Assembly (NCBI GenBank): GCA_002683735.1
Contig: NYTZ01000084.1
Span: 1 to 6,792, forward strand
Origin: Flavobacteriales bacterium
GTDB taxonomy: Bacteria > Bacteroidota > Bacteroidia > Flavobacteriales > UA16
Reading direction: 5' to 3'
DNA: 6,792 nucleotides
Within the stretch, counting starts at the first letter, position 1, and every line of letters starts with the position of its first letter. Position numbers and translations under genes: made by a program. Of the stretch, positions 5,888 through 6,792 are shown piece after piece. The notes beneath the pieces were generated by a model. That model saw only the letters and a list, made by a program, of their open reading frames with translations. It had not been told where the DNA came from and did no database searches.

Positions 5888-6193
5888 ATGAAGCACATTC
5901 TCCTCTTCGGCGCCCTCTTCCTGTTCGGCGCAACGGCATCCGCTCAAAGCTGCACCGGCGGTGACAAAGCCAAGACCGAGTGCACGAAGTCCAAGAGCTC
6001 CTGCGGCAAGGCACAAGCTGGCAAAAGCTGCTGCTCCGCCAAGTCCTCTGCTGCCGACTCCAAGAAAAAAGACAAGAAGGCCAAGAAGGCCGGCAAAGAG
6101 CAGGGCAAGCCGCAGATGGCCATGACCCGCTCCGATGAGAAGGCCACCAAGCAAGACAAGAAGTCTGAGCTCAGCCCCGCCAAGGGCAGCTGA
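5888..6193 (+). CDS. Small secreted Lys/Cys-rich protein, unrecognised
   Basis: This 101-residue protein begins with a clear signal peptide (1-20, ending ATASAQ), so it is probably exported to the periplasm or beyond. The mature part starts with a Cys cluster (Cys22, 32, 39, 48, 49; spacing C-x9-C-x6-C-x8-CC) and continues as a low-complexity Lys/Ser/Ala chain with KKKDKKAKKAGKE (59-71). I count 22 Lys in 101 residues. The mature protein should be strongly basic and mostly disordered. I recognise no family. Five thiols suggest disulfides or metal binding, and the Lys tail suggests contact with nucleic acid, lipopolysaccharide or another polyanion; both are guesses. The gene is monocistronic in appearance: a candidate promoter sits just upstream and a strong terminator 20 bp after the TGA. 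That tight packaging supports it being real despite its composition. Confidence 0.8.
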   Translation: MKHILLFGALFLFGATASAQSCTGGDKAKTECTKSKSSCGKAQAGKSCCSAKSSAADSKKKDKKAKKAGKEQGKPQMAMTRSDEKATKQDKKSELSPAKGS

Positions 6194-6213
6194 ATTCAGT
6201 TCTACTGATATTG

Positions 6214-6247
6214 AGAAGGCCCGCCCCGTGCGGGCCTTCTTAATTTT
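6214..6247 (+). terminator. Strong intrinsic terminator
   Basis: AGAAGGCCCGC (6214-6224) and GCGGGCCTTCT (6230-6240) form a perfect 11 bp stem with a 5-nt loop, followed by TAATTTT. It lies 20 bp after the stop of the Lys/Cys-rich gene and ends 5 bp before the lectin start codon. The reverse strand has no T-run after the stem, so it acts rightward. Confidence 0.92.
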
Positions 6248-6248
6248 G
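6241..6248 (+). promoter_or_regulatory. Candidate -7 box for the lectin gene inside the terminator tail
   Basis: TAATTTTG is an exact match to the Bacteroidota -7 consensus TAnnTTTG. It coincides with the U-tract of the preceding terminator and ends 4 bp before ATG 6253, so transcription would start at or next to the start codon. No TTTG sits at the expected -33 distance, which falls inside the stem; the nearest TTG is at 6211-6213, 27 bp upstream. Confidence 0.35.
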
Positions 6249-6252
6249 TGCC

Positions 6253-6792
6253 ATGCCCCGTTGCTGTCTCGTCCTCTTCCTCTGGATCAGCCTCTCGGTT
6301 TCTGCCCAGTTCAACGTCACAGGCAGTGCATCCACCCTAGGCAACGATTGCGTACAACTCACCCCCGCCGCCAACAGTCAGCAAGGATCCGCGTGGAACG
6401 TCAACCAGATTGACGTCAGCCTGCCCTTCTGCATCCAACTCAGCGTCAACCTCGGATCCAACAACAGCGGAGCCGATGGCATGGCCTTCGTCCTTCAGCA
6501 ACTCGGCCCCAACGCCCCATCTACAGGCAACGGCGGCAACATGGGGTATGGCAACTACACTGCTGCAACATTTGTCGCGCCCACCTTCACCCCGAGCCTC
6601 GCTGTCGAATTCGATACGTATTTCAATGGCTTTCTGGGCGATCCGAATGAAGACCACATCGCCCTGCAGCGCGATGGAACTCAAAACCACACTGGCCCCG
6701 AATGCCTGGCTGGACCGCTGACGGCGAGTTCAACGAGCAACAACATCGAGGATGGTCAGGACCACACTGTTCTCATCACGTGGAATCCCGAG
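6253..6792 (+). CDS. Secreted L-type (legume-like) lectin-domain protein, 3' end outside window
   Basis: The frame from ATG 6253 stays open for 180 codons to the window edge, so the gene is partial. Residues 1-19 are a signal peptide (hydrophobic core, ending SVSAQ). The rest matches an L-type lectin beta-sandwich: an N-terminal strand with FNVTGSAS and LTPAANSQQGSAW (20-48), GADGMAFVLQQ (73-83) with the conserved sugar-site Asp75, GGNMGYG (94-100), and the metal-site block SLAVEFDTYFN (115-125) followed by DPNEDHIAL (130-138). Glu119, Asp121, Asn125, Asp134 and His135 fit the Ca/Mn ligands of legume lectins. In Bacteroidota such domains often sit at the N-terminus of long, multi-domain secreted proteins with a T9SS sorting tail; whether that holds here cannot be seen. 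A carbohydrate-binding, cell-surface role is inferred. The start is fixed by the signal peptide; there is no Shine-Dalgarno, and the preceding terminator leaves almost no leader. Confidence 0.9.
   Translation, partial: MPRCCLVLFLWISLSVSAQFNVTGSASTLGNDCVQLTPAANSQQGSAWNVNQIDVSLPFCIQLSVNLGSNNSGADGMAFVLQQLGPNAPSTGNGGNMGYGNYTAATFVAPTFTPSLAVEFDTYFNGFLGDPNEDHIALQRDGTQNHTGPECLAGPLTASSTSNNIEDGQDHTVLITWNPE

Noticed and set aside
5810..6154. Upstream extension of the TonB-like frame to 366 residues
   Set aside because: It is antisense to the Lys/Cys-rich gene and its hydrophobic look comes from the reverse complement of Lys codons; MLSSHK gives the normal single-transmembrane layout.
6410..6721. 103-codon plus-strand frame within the lectin region
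   Set aside because: It is an out-of-frame shadow; the frame from 6253 carries the signal peptide and lectin motifs and stays open to the edge.

Overview
The window looks like chromosome from a GC-rich member of the Bacteroidota. The evidence is a protein with a C-terminal sorting domain of the type IX secretion system (T9SS), a Bacteroidota-type TonB-like protein, a tmRNA whose tag ends in YALAA, genes without clear Shine-Dalgarno sequences, and boxes close to the Bacteroidota -7 promoter consensus TAnnTTTG. I cannot place the genus. No transposase, integrase, phage gene or CRISPR array is visible.

Layout from left to right. Positions 66-466 hold a complete tmRNA gene (ssrA) on the minus strand, with tag GNTSYALAA. 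A degenerate copy of its 3' T-arm lies just beyond its 3' end (35-65). Next come two minus-strand genes with a 21 bp gap, probably one operon transcribed right to left: a lipoprotein of the DUF3089 alpha/beta-hydrolase family (1912-2949), then a secreted protein with two tandem beta-sandwich-like modules and a T9SS sorting domain (589-1890). Divergent from these is a plus-strand lipoprotein gene (3092-3733), interrupted after 33 codons by an in-frame TAG. An intact 404-residue protein of the alanine dehydrogenase/saccharopine dehydrogenase family follows (3853-5067). Its end overlaps by 14 bp the end of a convergent minus-strand gene for a TonB-like, single-pass membrane protein (5054-5809). 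Divergent from that is a 101-residue secreted Lys/Cys-rich protein (5888-6193) with a strong intrinsic terminator. Last is the 5' part of an L-type-lectin-domain secreted protein that runs off the right edge (6253-6792).

The common theme is the cell envelope: at least five of the seven protein loci encode exported, lipidated or membrane-anchored products. They do not form an obvious single pathway; only the hydrolase/T9SS pair has operon-like spacing. The dehydrogenase and tmRNA are housekeeping-type genes. I see no clearly new multi-gene system. The items most worth a second look are the amber-split lipoprotein gene, the duplicated tmRNA 3' end, the terminator that abuts and may double as the lectin promoter, and the unrecognised Lys/Cys-rich secreted protein.

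No stretch longer than about 300 bp lacks a gene. The gaps are 1-65, 467-588, 2950-3091, 3734-3852, 5810-5887 and 6194-6252. Their visible content (hairpins, candidate promoter boxes, the tmRNA T-arm copy) is listed below; in 2950-3091 I see only a weak candidate box.
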